Below, one piece after another: positions 46,541 through 60,236 of a stretch of 64,000 bases of DNA. The stretch's first letter is position 1. Each line of letters opens with the position of its first letter. Origin of the DNA: Phaffia rhodozyma (taxonomy: Eukaryota; Basidiomycota; Tremellomycetes; Cystofilobasidiales; Mrakiaceae). The notes under the pieces are model-generated. The model made no database searches and had not been told where the DNA came from. It was given only the letters and a program-made list of their open reading frames with translations. The stretch is taken from the NCBI GenBank assembly GCA_014706385.1, contig JACGZH010000002.1, positions 1,674,001-1,738,000 on the forward strand. The letters run 5' to 3'. The translations under genes were made by a program, and so were the position numbers.

Positions 46541-49500
46541 ATGAGATCCTTGGCTTGCCTCTCATCAATAGCTCGCAAGCTTCCGTCAGCAGCTCCGGAC
46601 TCGAGGTCTTCTTCTTGTGCGTTCAACCCAGAGACCGGCGCGATCTATGTGGCTGTTGAATCGGCTCAGCCTCAAGGGTCGATAGAGCTTGAATTGGTCG
46701 CTATTGAAGGGCCCAGTGAATCAGACGTTTTGAGTGTACGTTGATGTTCTGAGCAATCATCAAGGATAGGTTCTAAACGAATATGAGCGACAAACGCTCA
46801 TGTCCCTTTCTGTTTGGTCTTTCCTCCTCCTTCCTTAATCCGGTGCAATAGCTTGCCACTTATATCGCCAATCCGTCCCCTTCAGCCAAGCATCGATTCC
46901 CTCATCTGGCTAAGCAGGTCCTGTGTATAGAGTACTTGGGAGAATCTCAGAGTCTTTGTGTCATTTTGGCCAGCGGAGAGCTCATCTCGTATGACCTCAC
47001 TGGGGATTCTGTACGTTCATCTGTTGTCGACTTTCTCTCTTGTCCTTCTAGAAGACTGACGAGAAATACGTCATGGGCAATCCCATCGTCTCTGCAGCAA
47101 CTGGAGGTCGTCGGTGTCGTCGACGCTGGGATCAAAGCTGCAGAATGGAGTCCAGATGAGGAACTCTTGATCGTCATCACGGGTGATGACAAGTTACTGC
47201 AGATGACCAAAGACTTTGATGTTTTGGCTGATAGCCCTTTGCGATCGAAGGATTTTGGAGAAGGTGAGTGCATATAATTCATTGCCCCCTACGGACAGAC
47301 AAAATAATTTTTATCTGGGTCCTCAGAAACTCTGTACTCATTTTTGCTTCGCATGTATTCACAGACAAAGCAATTAACGTCGGTTGGGGATCGAAGGAAA
47401 CCCAGTTTCATGGGTCAGCCGGCAAAGCAGCCGCCCAACAACCAAAGACAAATGTCTCTTCCGAAAAGAACGCGTGCACTCCTGATGACGATGAAACGCC
47501 TCGAATCTCTTGGAGAGGCGATGGCGCTCATTTCGCCATCTCTACTCTGGACCCGACTTCATCCAACGCGGCGCGTCGAGTGATTCGAACTTATTCTCGA
47601 ATGGCCGCCCTTCAGTCGACATCAGAGGCGATCTCTGGGTTGGAACATCAGTTGGCATGGCAGCCGTCAGGTAGTCTGATCGCCTCCACTCAGCGATTCG
47701 GTACATTTGAAGGTGCAGGTGAAGGTAGAGAGGGAAGGCATGACGTCGTGTTTTTCGAGAGGAACGGGTTGAGACATGGGGAATTCGAACTTCGAGAGGT
47801 AGCCGGTAAGAAGAGGGACGGAGAGGGCCGAGGATGGGCTTACAGAGTCAGAGAGCTCGGCTGGAACTGCGATAGCAGCTTGTTATCTGTTTGGATCGAG
47901 GGGGACGATAATGAGGGAGATGTTGTCCAGATTTGGACGAGAAACAACTACCACTGGTATCTCAAGCAAGAGATCACCTCTCTTTCTCTTCACACGACCA
48001 GGTTCACCTCGGTTCAATGGCATCCGGAAGAGCCTTTCAAGATCGCCACTTTGACCCCTGACTCGCTCGAGATTCGATCCTTCATTTGGGATACATATGG
48101 ATCTGTGATACCTGCTCCGAACGATACTGGGATGGTCTCTGTTGTCGACGGCGCCTCTCTTTTGATTACTCCCTTCCGCACCCAGAACGTCCCACCTCCC
48201 ATGTCCAGCAACAAGATCATCAACTCTCACGAGATGGATTCCCGAAAGTGCATCCCTCCTATTCACGTCGCATACTCCCCCGCCCAAGACATCCTTGCTC
48301 AGTTGTATCCTTCCGGTGCGATTGAGCTTCATTCTGTTCGAACAAAGTTAGATCGAAGTGTCCCTGGTCGAGCGCAGGTGATCGAGCCTGTCATCTCCTT
48401 CTCGCTTCCAGAAGAAGTAAGAGCTCGTCAAGTCGCCTTGGTCTGGGAAGACGAAAAGAAGGCCATCGCTGTCTTAGGATGGGATGCTAAAGAGAGCAGA
48501 GACTCCGTTTGGATCAAACAAGACAAAGAGGAAGAATGGCAGACAGTATCAGTGGGATCGAGTGGTATGGGCAAACTTATCGCTGGAATCGACGGATTTA
48601 TCCTGGAGGACAAGACCGGACAAGTCTCAGCCAGTGAGTTTGGCTCACAGCCTATTATCATTGATCACTTAGAGCTAGACTAACGAGTATGCATGTGGTG
48701 AAACGAACACATGATTAAGTCTCCTTTGACGGTGATCTCATGCCGTTCCAGTCTTTCCTACCTACCTTTTGCCCGACTCTTCGCCTCGTCACTCATGAAT
48801 CAACCACTCTCCTCATCGCGCTCTCTCCCCTTGGCAAGCTTTTTGCAATGACACCTGTTTCCTCCGAAGTCTATTCAATCGCGAGTAATAGCACATCCTT
48901 CGGGCTTTCAGCCGATTACCTTATTTACACTACCACTACTCATGAATCTAAGTATGCCCCATTGACGATTTTAACGAGGATCCTGGACGGTGGATACATC
49001 GTGAGCGAACAAGAAAAGGTTTGGGAAGAGAGGAGGGTGGAGAGGGGTGCTATCGTCGTAACTGTCGTTTCGTCGAGTAATAGCTTGGTTTTGCAAATGC
49101 CAAGAGGAAACCTAGAGACGGTATACCCTCGACCGCTAGTGTTGGCGGGAGTAAGGAGAGACGTCACCAAGTAAGTCCCCACTGGTCACCCCCTTCTTAT
49201 CAAGATCGATTTTGCTCAACAAAACATCATCGTAATTCCGTTCTGTAGGGGCAACTACCGAGATGCCTTCCTGACTTGCCGAAAAAATCGAATTGATCTC
49301 AACATCCTTTACGACCATGAGCCTGAGAAGTTCATGCAAAACTTACCCACTTTCATTGAGCAGATTGAAGACGTTGATTATATCAACTTGTTCTTGGGTG
49401 GACTGAAGTCAGTATCGGGTTCAGACTCAGTTTATGATTTTCATCGGATGTAAAACTGAGCTGACTTTATACTTTACCGTAACCAGAAACGAGGATGTTT

Positions 49501-52113
49501 CCCGAAGCATGTATCCTGTTCCTGGTGTTCCAGCATCCTCGTCAGTTGTCCTTCCTTTTCTTTTCTTGGTCCTCCTTTCTATGACATTTGAGGCGATTTA
49601 GATTATACCTAATCAGTAAAGTGTCATCATATTGTTTCCTCGTCAGGTCTTCGTTTGTTGTCGAAGGAAAAGTCAACAAAATCTGTGGTGCGATGCTGGT
49701 TGAGCTCAACAAGCAGATGCTCAAATACGTCGACTCGATATCTACCGCTCACGTTGTCAAGACGCCTCCAGACTACGAGGAGGCTCTTCGAGTACTACAC
49801 AAACTTAAAGGTAGGTTATCTAATCAAACCAGCCATTCCTGTTAGGTTGATCGGACAGATCCTAAACTCTTCTTGACGTCCAATTCATCGAACAGGTCAA
49901 CATCCTAAGATCGTCGAGGATGCTGTCAAATATGTCATTTTCCTGTGAGAATGTCACTCTTATCCCTCTTAGTATCATATCCAGATTGACTCATGAAAAC
50001 TGACTGGCACGAACGTTTTGGGGATTCATCTTAGTGCGGATGTCAACCAATTGTTTGATGTCGCTCTCGGAATGTATGATTTCCAGCTCGTCCTGATGAT
50101 TGCTCAATTCTCGCAAAAGGTCAGTAGTTTGTCAGAGACCGTGCGCAAAACTGAAGCATACATTGATACGTGATCCTGATTCTTCTTCATCTTACTTGTC
50201 TCAACCAGGATCCGCGTGAATATCTTCCGTTCCTCAAGGAGCTCCGGGCTCTCGATCGATACTATCAGCGATTCCGTATCGATGACCATCTTGAACGTCG
50301 TGCAAGTGCTTTGAAGAACTTGCATTTAGCTGGTAGGTTTTCTCCTCCGAGGTGCCATCTGTACATTGAAGAAGATAGTCAACTCACACCCTTTTCATTA
50401 TATCACGCTAGGTCCTGACCGGTTTGACGAGGCTGTGGCATACGTAGAGAAGTATGACCTACACAAAGAGTCGATCTCGATCTGGGCTAATGATGCTGAT
50501 CAACTCAAAGTATGTGGCCTTTCTTGATCAAACATGTGACGTCTGGTTCTGTTCACTCAAATATCGGTGTTCTAATACTCAGGTCATGTACGAAGTCTAT
50601 GGAGAGCACCTCTACGACAAGCGAGAGTTCAGTGATGCAGCAATCGGTAAGTTATCTATTCTTTCTCCTATGGCTTGGTGCAAAAGCTGACATATCTCTA
50701 ACTAATTACGCTCATCTTGAAAATTATTCAAACAGTCTTTACCTTGGCTCTCAACACCCCTCGAGCCATGAAAGCTTACGAAAAGGCTCATCTCTGGAAG
50801 GAGTTGTTCACGTTGGCCTTCACTGAGGGATTCGAAGATGAGCGAGTAGTGTCTTTGTGTCAGAACGTTTGTGGTGCGTCTACATTCTATTAGTACTCTA
50901 AGAGTCTTTGACGTATCGTTAACTGGATTCACTCCTTCGCATCTATGTTAATCAGACTACCTGGAGTCTAGAGGGCGAAATGTTGAAGCTGGACGAATCT
51001 GGTTGGATTATGGACATAATCTCGATCAGGCCGTTCATGCGTTCTGTAAAGGACGAGACTTCTCTGAGGCCTACCGAGTTGTCAGTTGATCTGTCTTCTT
51101 TTTCTTCTAACGTTTTTGTCGCGTACGTGTGGACTAAACCAATTTCTATATTGGATGTGCTTAGACTGCTCTTCACAAGAAACCCGAGCTTGTTCAGTCA
51201 ACAATCCACCCGCTTCTCTCCGAGGCTCAAAACGTCATTATGGAGGACTTGAAGGAGATTGAGGAACAAATGGAGAAGCAGGTCGACCGACTTCAAGAGT
51301 TGAAGGTCTTGCGAACGCAACAGCCTGGTACGCATATATCTTTGAACCATCGCTTCATCCTGACGACACGCGTTTTGACTTTCTCATTTTCTTTTCACAG
51401 ACGCCTTCTTCATGCAGGATGATCCAGCTCTAGAGAACATCGATGTGATGACGGATGCGACTCAAGCGACTGCTTTCACCCGATACACTGTTGCTCCGTC
51501 TACTGTGCTTACTCGGATGACTGGAATGACCGGAATGACCAAGTACGTGCGCGATGATGATTTTGACGCATCTATATTCACCTTGTGATAGTAGGACCAA
51601 TTCAAATTGATGACTGACAATTCATGTTCTTCCTTTTTCAGGGCTTCATCATCGAAACGGAGCAAAAGAAAGAATGAACGAAAGAAGGCTGGTGGCCGAA
51701 AGGGAACGGTTGACGAGGAGATGTACCTTCTTGGTAGTTTCTCTCGACTAGTCGAAAAATTCAAGGCTCTAATCCGTACGTCTTATCATGTTTTCAAATC
51801 ATCTGAAATCCCCTTTATTGACGTTCTTTTGCCATTTCCTGCTTCCTGCTTTCTGTTCGTTGTAATGTGTCTTGTAGCCGATGTCACGCCCGTATTGAAC
51901 CATCTTCTAATCTCGGTTCCTCATCGACCAGAAGGTATTGAGCTTCAACAAGCAATGATTGACCTCGAAGAACGACTTCGAGTCTCTGTTGAGGTTGCCT
52001 GGTCAACCGAGGGTGAAGCCGTTCCCCCACCAGCGCCGGAACCTATACCTGAGGTTAAGCCTACCAAGCCAACAATTGGAGACTGGAAAGGTGGAAACAG
52101 GTTCATGGGATAA
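46541..52113 (+). CDS. ELP1: Elongator complex protein 1 (Elp1/IKI3)
   Basis: Scaffold of Elongator, which starts cm5/mcm5 modification of wobble uridine in tRNA; cytosolic. Start ATG 46541 (MRSLACLSSIARKLPSAAPD). N-terminal WD40 propellers: SCAFNPETGAIYVAVE, GIKAAEWSPDEELLIVITGD, AINVGWGSKETQFHGSAGKA, PRISWRGDGAHFAIS, RTYSRMAALQSTSE and HTTRFTSVQWHPEEPFK. A TPR-like solenoid follows: GNYRDAFLTCRKNRIDLNIL, DVNQLFDVALGMYDFQLVLM, KDPREYLPFLKELRAL and LYDKREFSDAAI. Then comes the basic tRNA-binding stretch KRSKRKNERKKAGGRKGT (about 51656-51710) and the C-terminal dimerisation part (YLLGSFSRLVEKFKALI; LEERLRVSVEVAW). The end is DWKGGNRFMG, TAA 52111-52113. Large exon 47.35-48.68 kb, many short introns downstream. 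Confidence 0.95.
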
Positions 52114-52409
52114 GTGTACTATTATCATTTTCTCTCCCGTGTATGATGATAGATTTGTTTTGGTCGAAGTATACATGGATGCACTCGATTGAAGGCTCAA
52201 GGGCTGCACTGATAGAAAATGAAGTCTTGCAAGTATTCTTCGAGAAGGCTTGTCGGGTACAGAAAAGATTTAATCGAGGCGAGCAATAAATTATAAACAT
52301 GAGCTATCGGGTAACTAAATTCCTTTGCAATGAATGATTGATTGAGAGAAGAGAAAAAGAAGACGGGGATGCGCTGGAATCCAAAAAGCAACACACTGTT
52401 AGAGACAAT

Positions 52410-55400
52410 TTAGTGTCTCGACGAAGGAGGATCTTGTGTAGGAGAGTTCAACGCTGGAGTGATAAATCCTGTCGCTCCGTTTGCGAAAGGGGGCGCATGA
52501 CCGTGTACTTCTGTAGACCCTCCAAAACCCTGGTTTTAGCACATAAATTGTTGAGGTCAGTCTTATTCGCAACATATGATGAGAAGAGTAGAAGTGCAAA
52601 TACTCGGTCAAAAAGAAGCAGTCAAGAGAAAAACTTACAGGCATAAGCATCGAATCCCATAGTCCAGCTCCATTTCCAGGCCAGACACTCTCCATGTGAA
52701 CTCCATCTGCCTCTGTCCACGAATCGTCCATTCCTTCGAATGCGTTCATCAGGTCCGAGTTGACAGGTTCTCCGAATTCTTCCCCGGCAAAACTGGGCAC
52801 AGCCCATTCCATCCCGGCCTCCGTAAACCCGTTGGAGACAGACTCGGCGTTGCCTGTTGCTGAACCATCAGCTTTGTTGAGGCCATTACTGGCGGCAAGT
52901 GGACTTGGCGCTCGAGTTGGAGGTCGGGTCTCGTTAGGTGAGAGAAGAGATCGGAGGAGAGAAGAGTACATGGCAGGAGTATGATGAGGCGAGACAGAAA
53001 TCTCATCAAGGACTTCTACGGCTGCATTGGCGAGATTGAGAATCCGAGAAGGAGTATCTAAGTAGGCAGTTAACTCCGGTCGAAGAAGCTTGCGAGTTTA
53101 TAGAACCGAGATACACGTCAGTCAACGCAAGCGCATAAATAATTCTTATAAATTCACAATGAACTAACCTTGAGCAGAGAGAGGATTGCATAGCTTAACA
53201 TGATGAAATTCGAATCTGGAGCATATCGAAGCCGGCCAGTAGCGGCCATATCATCTTTCCTATAATTTCAGGGACCCCAACACTCGTATCGGTTTAGCAA
53301 ATGAGACGCAGTAGTAATTTGACTTGACAAAGATACTTACGCGATAGTAATCACGTTCTGATGTGGGTTAGAGGATTGTTTGAAGTCAAAAATTATCAGT
53401 AAACGAGATCACAGAAAGATTCAAACAGACAAAGGACTGACTGATGCCGCACTAGCCACTTTTGTGAAAAAATTCCCCACGTCGATAGGAGATTTGTCAA
53501 GCGCCGCTTGTAGGCCAAAAGAATTCACCATAAGAAGTGCATCTGCCAAATTTTGAACGACCAGATGTGAGTAAGTCGATAAAATAATGAGAGGAAATTC
53601 TCAAGAGAATGTCTGCCTCACAATTGAAATAAAACCGTCCGCTCGATGCAGCTGCAAGAAGATGATGCCTCATATGTTCCGGTACGCCAGCAAGAGTGTG
53701 ACTGATAGTTTGAAGAAGGGCGAATGAAGATATCCGGATAAAAAATCAGCAACAGAAAGCTACTCAGTTTCAAGCCGAACAACCACTATAGCGGAGACAA
53801 ACCTGAATGTCGACTCCCAAGTATCCAGCCACCTATAGAATCATCTCCGATTGAAGGCACAGACAGAATGATAAGAGTGATGTTTCTAACACGCCCAGCG
53901 GAGGATCTGGAAAGAGGACGAACATGAAAATCTGGGCTTCAACCGAAGCCAAAAATAGAGGATAGTCCAGGTCGGATCTCAACCCCGAAGCCGTGCTGAT
54001 GCCAGAATACAGATGATCGAGACATCTTGATAATATCTGTTGAAGATGCACGTAGTGGAGAAGACCTTCATCAAACGGATTGGCAAACGGATTGTTCACT
54101 CTCCACGTCGCAGAATTTCGGATGATAAAGTCCTCGCTGTGAGAAAGAAAACGTCAAGTTTGAAATAAATAAGAGAATTACGAAAGATTGTGTCCCTCAG
54201 AAAAGTGTGTGAGAGACGAGGTGTCAAACGGACCGGATAGTGTATGGTTTACCTGTTATTTGTTCGAAGCGTGACCTGAAGTGTTAGTAGACTCATCGCG
54301 AAAAGCGGTCTAGAAAGAAATGAGAGAACATACCCATCTGAGCCGACAGCGAGCGATCCAGAATATAGCACATTCTAAAATTCCAAGCATTACCCAAAAC
54401 AATTTAAAAGAGATGAGTTTAAGTTATAGAATAGAGAGCAAGCCTCCAGATTTATATAATGCGAAATGAAACTCACAACCACGTCCGCTCACGATTCACA
54501 ATCTCGCGATCTCGAATCATTGCCTCTTCCGTATTCTTCCCTGAGAGAACACTCTTTCTCTGCAAATTCAAATCTGTCGCAATTCGAATGCCCATTCCAA
54601 GAAGAAGCCACGTCTTATCCTGCTCGAACCGTTCAACAGGAAGGCCGTAGCTACACAATAGAAGGAACGCCTGAACAATCTCAACAGATTTGTGGCCGAG
54701 AGAAGGGGTCTCGAATGCGAGTTTTCGGACACAAGCATTAAGCTTTTTCGTCAAGTCTGGTTTTTCAGGATTGTTGTAATACCTGGAGGCAATCGAACAG
54801 ACTTGAAAGCAAGAAGGGTTTTAAATTATGACAGAGAGACGGTCAGTGACTAGGGGCGGATGACAGAGTGTGAGAGAAAACGGGACGGCACATACTGGTA
54901 GTCAAGAGGAAAGGCGATCGACTAGCAACTAATGAAGGCGTATGAAAGTTGTTATCCAGCACCGGCACATGTCCATGGATGTTTTTGAAGTAGATATCAA
55001 ATAGTTCCTATTCAGAAATTTCGAAAAACACCATTCGATTAACGCGGACTATCCGGTCATACTTGTTTGAAGGGACGACTTGTATGCAGCTGAAAAGCAA
55101 AATAAACAAAAACACTAACCACAACCTCTTCTGTTGTTAAGAAATCAAGAATTTCAGGTCGGATCGACCGCTCAATAATTATCTTCCTTAGGGGTAACAT
55201 CTGTTCAAATTCAATTTAAATGAAAGCGAATTGAGTATTATTGACTTGAGATAAGGCTGCTCGGTATAAATTGATAGAGACTTAGGATACGAACCGTCAT
55301 TGGGCCTATCAGATATTGGACAGAAGGACGTTCGAATCGTAATCAAAGAAATTGAGATCAAGCAGTTCTATCGACGCGCGCAGATCGGCTCTCGACTCGA

Positions 55401-57984
55401 AAGAGAAATGGAAAGCGGACATACCTGGCTTGAAGTATCCTGAAGCAGCGACCCCAATCGGAGTTGGTTTCTCCTCTTCGATCTTGATTTTCTTTCCTTT
55501 TCTTACCCTGACACCCTCGTCTTCTTCACTCGCACCCTGCTCGCTCCGATCAGGTTTCTGACCGTTCTCATTCTCTTCACCGCCAACTTGAGTATCAATT
55601 TCGATAGGTGAAGGCGCTCTGCTTCGAACATCGCTGTTCCCACCGTTACCAATTCCTCGACTCGAAGTACCGCTCAACACACTCGCCAGGGCCAATGCGT
55701 TTCCTGATCCACCCCCACCACCGGCGCTCGAAAGTGGAGAAGCCATCAAAGATCCATTCGGACGAGAGGCTAAGTCGCTGGAAGGCGATCGTTTACTGAG
55801 TGACGCAGCCGGAGTCATGCCGGAAGCAGCATTATCAAATGCAGACACAGAAGACGAGTTTGCGCTTAATCCTAACCCTCCTTCGATTGAACCCCTCGAG
55901 TATTCTCCTCCCACTCCTAGACCTCCTCCACCTACTGTAGATGAAGAAGATGACGTGCTGTGGGATGTCCGGTTGTTGGAGCTGGTTCCTCCAGAGTAAA
56001 CAAGGTTTCGGATCAACAGCCCGGATCTATTTGTCAATCCAGCCCCATGCATCAATGCCCTCTGCTCCTGTCTTCGGTGATTGTGCAGACTAGCCTCTGC
56101 CAACAAGCCGAGCGGGTTGAGCGAATTATCGGGTAAGGAGTGAAGTCTAGGCGAATGAGGTCTTGGAGGAGGGATCATGTGCATGTTCACCCCGTCCGTG
56201 AATGAAGAGCTCATCGAGGTAGATGATGGAAAGGTAGACCCTGAGAGATGTTGGGGTCCACCAGAGGGTTGGTTAGGGCCTGAGTGGGAAGATGGCTTAT
56301 ACCAAGGATAAGGTGCTCTGTTGTAAGGTGTATATGTTCCGGGGTACCCACTGTTGCTTCCACCAGGCGCCATACCTAGACTGAGCGGGGCGGGTAACGA
56401 AGATGGGGGTAGAGATTGGGGATGAATTTCTCTTGTCGAAGGCAGAGGTGTGTTTGATAGTTGATCTCTCGGTGCTGTCCTAAGAATCCCATCTAGTACG
56501 GCCTGAGAGGCTGCACTGTTGGTGAGACCGCCTGAGTATCTGATAGAAGCTCCCTGGGAACCTTCCGGATAGTCCATTGATTGGATTGAAGGTAACGAGG
56601 TGGCCGGTTGGGGTGTTCCGGCTTGATGTTGATGATGTTGCTGAAGGAGGAGGAGAGGGTTTGCTCCAGTCGGGATGGGTGGGGTGCCGTTAATAGGGGA
56701 AGGCGTCCTCGTGACCATACCTGAAGGGAGACCACCGCTGGGATTATGGATAGATCTTAAAACAGTATCTAGGGTCTGTTCCATCTTTCGAAGTGATTGG
56801 GCCATCGCTTCATGTTTTCTGAACGCGTAATATGGGGAATGGGAAGATAGGTCAATCAGCACGCATTCTCATATTCTGCCAGGGAAAATACATACTTGGT
56901 ACTCTTCTTTCCTCGATTGCTTTCCTCAAATACACACTCCTGACCGCTGGCGGCGCATCTCTGAGGAAAGAGGGCAACGGATGGATGGAATGAGCATAGA
57001 AACACGCCGCTGGCGTTCATCATCTATACATCCAAATTCGAAGAAGAAAAAAAGATGAGGAGCTCACGAACCTTGCAAGGCGGGCCGTTTTCTGAAAAAC
57101 ATCTCATCTTCAGCTTTCTACAAACGGTACATGCTCTATGGTCAACCAAGAACGGAGCGGCATTCCAAGAAACGAAAGATTTGGTTCAGCTGCTAATATT
57201 TTATCTGATTGGAAAGGAGGGGTGAAGAAGAGCAGGAGTTCAGAAAGACTTACCGAGATCCTCTAGTGGCTTTGACCTTGAGTGGCTTCCCATCCGGTCC
57301 TATCACAGGTTCCACACTCCCATTGTCATCCGTGTTTCTCTTTCCCTTATTGACCTTTGGTTTGCTCCTCCCTGTCACGTCACTCTCTTCTTCACCTTCT
57401 TCGCCTTCGCCATCATCGTCCTCGTCGCCTTCGTCGGACGAAGCTTCATCAAACGGCGAGGGAGACATCCTCGTCTGACTGCTTTGTCTCTTCAGCTTTT
57501 TCGATGGCGGGAGTTGCTCATGCTGCTGTGGCTGAAGCTGCTGCTGTTGCGATGAAATTTGACCGAGATAAGGGGGTTCGGCGAACGATTCTTGATCGCG
57601 AAGAGGTGATCCAAAGTTTACCGAACCGGTAATCGGCATCGGCCTTTTCTGCCCCAGACTAACTAAGGCGTGTGCGGGGGAAACTTGTCGTTGCTGTGGT
57701 TGTTGCTGATGTTGATGATGTAACTGGTGCTGTGGGTGCTGCTGTGGATGCTGCTGTTGCTGTTGCTGTTGTTGATACATCTGTGTGGGCTGGGAGTGTT
57801 GATGAGAGTATCGATCAAGAGGCGAAGGATGATAGAAGGCTTGTTGCGACTGCGGGCCTTCAAATGAAGAGGACAAGGACGATGGTGTCGATTGACCCGC
57901 CCAGGAAGAATCGACGGGATAAACGGATGGTCGAGAGTGTGTCTGCTGAGGAAGCGGATTAGGATGTGGACGTGTCGGGTGCAT
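52410..57984 (-). CDS. Zn2Cys6 fungal-specific transcription factor
   Basis: Nuclear DNA-binding regulator. Start ATG 57984 (MHPTRPHPNPLPQQTHSRPS). Gln/His-rich tracts (about 57680-57780 and 57510-57560), then an acid run (DEGDEDDDGEGEEGEEESD) and a basic run before the zinc cluster. The cluster is built from two exons: ACTVCRKLKMRCFSENGPPC plus K|RCAASGQECVFEES, giving C-x2-C-x6-C-x7-C-x2-C-x6-C. A coiled segment (HEAMAQSLRKMEQTLDTVLR) and a long Ser/Gly/Pro linker follow. The fungal_trans domain has AFLLLCSYGLPVERFEQDKT, WLLLGMGIRIATDLNL and REIVNRERTWL. The C-terminus, spliced at about 52640, is GFGGSTEVHGHAPPFANGA...SSRH, TAA 52412-52410. It resembles the PrtT/War1-like group in the fungal_trans part, but target genes cannot be predicted. 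Confidence 0.88.
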
Positions 57985-58348
57985 ACCGTGGGTGGGTGTG
58001 AGTATGAGCGGAGTAACTGGAACAAGTTGTGTCCTGTTCCTGGCGACTTCTTGGATTTTGGCCCGATAGAATTAACCGAGTACAAAAGTCCTCGGACAAA
58101 AACGGATCAACGGACAAATCACTTCGATCGAATCAATAAATGAGAGCGCCTGCAGATCTGATACCCACACAACATGATGACTACATGGATATGTGCTGAT
58201 GATTGATGATTCTATTTTATCGCAATCAGAGGAAGGCTGAAATAGGAAACAACATTTAAAGATCCACACTCGAAGCCAACGAAACGAGGAGAAAAAAGAG
58301 ATAGAATAACAACATCCAAGATATAAACACTTCCTCCTCGGGCCGACT
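57985..58348. other. Intergenic region: SMP-30 gene 3' end upstream of Zn2Cys6 factor
   Basis: A 364-base gap between two genes on the minus strand, serving as 5' leader or promoter of the transcription factor and lying just past the stop of the SMP-30-like gene... no motif recognised. Confidence 0.4.
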
Positions 58349-59975
58349 CTAACCGGCAAACTTGTATTTCTCTAAACCCTTCGTTCCATCAATCTTGATT
58401 CGGTAAAGATCACCTCCCTCTGAGAATTGGTCGATTAAATGATCCTCACCAGATGCAGCGCAAGAAGCCGTCGTTACATATAACTCGTCCATGTTGGGTC
58501 CTACAATCAAAGAGTTGATGGGGTCAGTAGATGTAAATTTAGATTAAAGAGAAAGCTCAACACAACAGAAAGGACAAACCACCAAAGACGCAACAAGTCA
58601 CGTTCGCCGCTTTGGGGAACTTGATCTCGAGATCTATCTTCCCATCCGGGGTATACTTCACCAATCTATTGCCTTCGGGTTGATAAGTGTGATCCCCCAA
58701 CAAGGCCGTATTTAGAAAGGAACTCAATACAGGCGATCTTATTGACAGGAAGAAGACAAAGAGATTCCGAGGACACGTACTTCGCCATCTACAGACCCAG
58801 AGACAATCTTCTGCATCCATGCACATCCCATCAAACACACCATCGTCACCGAAAGTATTTGTAGTGAATGTCCGCGGGTTCGTCACAGAGCCTGTAGAGA
58901 GGTCATAATGGTATGCTTGAATTTTGCCCAACCCAGAGTCGATATAGTACCTATATCATTATGAGCAGCATATCATTAGTCTCAAATACAAGTCACATGC
59001 TGGAGATACGGGATAAAGTAAGAACGTAGAAGGGAGAACGTGCGCACATTGTCTTATCATCAGCTGTCCAACCAGTCCCGTTCGAGCATGTGACTCCGTC
59101 CAAAAGTTGTTGAATGGATCCGTCCGGTTCAATAGAATATAGAACTCCTCTAGGTGTTGATCCTTTGAGATCCATCGTTCCCTACGGTTATTTCAGATCA
59201 GGAAACAAGATAACATCACGGATGAGCTTGATCCAACCGCAAGTACTGGAGGTATGCCAAGAGTATGAAGACCAAGCTCTCCGAAGGACAATAGATTTTC
59301 AAAACTAAGGATACTAACAGTGATGTATCGGCCCTGTCGATCAGCATACCCATCGTTGAATCTGATGAATTCCCTACTCGAATCATCCTCTTTTACAGGA
59401 GTCACGAATGGTACGAGTTTTCCTGGCTCGGACGCTGGATCGGCAAAAAACAACGAAGAACCGATTGCGCAAACGAACTGAATTTCGGTTGATAAATGAG
59501 CATGTCAAACTTCCAAGAGAAACATCTAGTCAGAGTCAGGCAAAGATATCTAACGAACACCAGGATGATTCTTTCTCAGGACGATATTTCCGATCTAAGA
59601 TTGATATGTGAGACAACCCAAACGCAGAAGAAGGAAGGAAGAAACCCGGTTCAATCGAGGTTCATAGGTGATACGATACATGCAAAAAGGTGGATAGTTG
59701 GACAGACTAAGCCTTCGTAATGAGCTTTCAAGTGCACTTCGGTACTTGGGTTGTAGGTATGGATCACACCCTACGATTTTCAACCAATTACATATAACAT
59801 ATCCGGTCAGTCCATCTGAAACGAACCCACAAAAAAAAAGATAGAGAGCCAGGCATACTTTTTGGATGTCAACAAAATATAACAATCCACGTTTGGGATC
59901 CCATACAGGACCCTCACCCAACAAACATTGAGACCGAAGAATAGGTTCAGACGCTGTGATCACTCGGTGGCTCAT
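58349..59975 (-). CDS. SMP-30/gluconolactonase-like sugar lactonase (regucalcin family)
   Basis: Metal-dependent six-bladed propeller hydrolase that opens sugar lactones; likely cytosolic, as no signal peptide is seen. Start ATG 59975 (MSHRVITASEPILRSQCL). Metal-ligand motifs of the family are present: LLGEGPVWDPKRGLLYFVDI (Glu), RFNDGYADRQGRYI, CSNGTGWTADDKTM|YYIDSG (Asn) and VFDGMCMDAEDCLWV (Asp). Then NRLVKYTPDGKIDLEIKFPK, NVTCCVFGG|PNMDELYVT and the end IDGTKGLEKYKFAG, TAG 58351-58349. About seven introns; a short exon is hidden around 59720-59760. The exact lactone substrate is unknown. Lies between the transcription factor and ALE1, all on the minus strand. Confidence 0.88.
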
Positions 59976-60236
59976 TGTATGTATCTCTAGATGTTGCTTC
60001 TTTATGGATTCACAACAGACGATAGCAAATGGAAACAAGAAAGACCAAGATCAAATGGAAAGTAAAATCTTGGACTTTGTACTCGGAGCCATCAGTTCTC
60101 GGGGTAATCTTAGCCCCAAATCTCTCCCGGGCCGGAAAGGCCGGTAACCCTAACAAACCATCCATCGGCCTATGTACGGCTGTCAACGCTTTCCGAGCAA
60201 TGCACTATCTCATTTCCATAAAGATAGATCCTTCTA

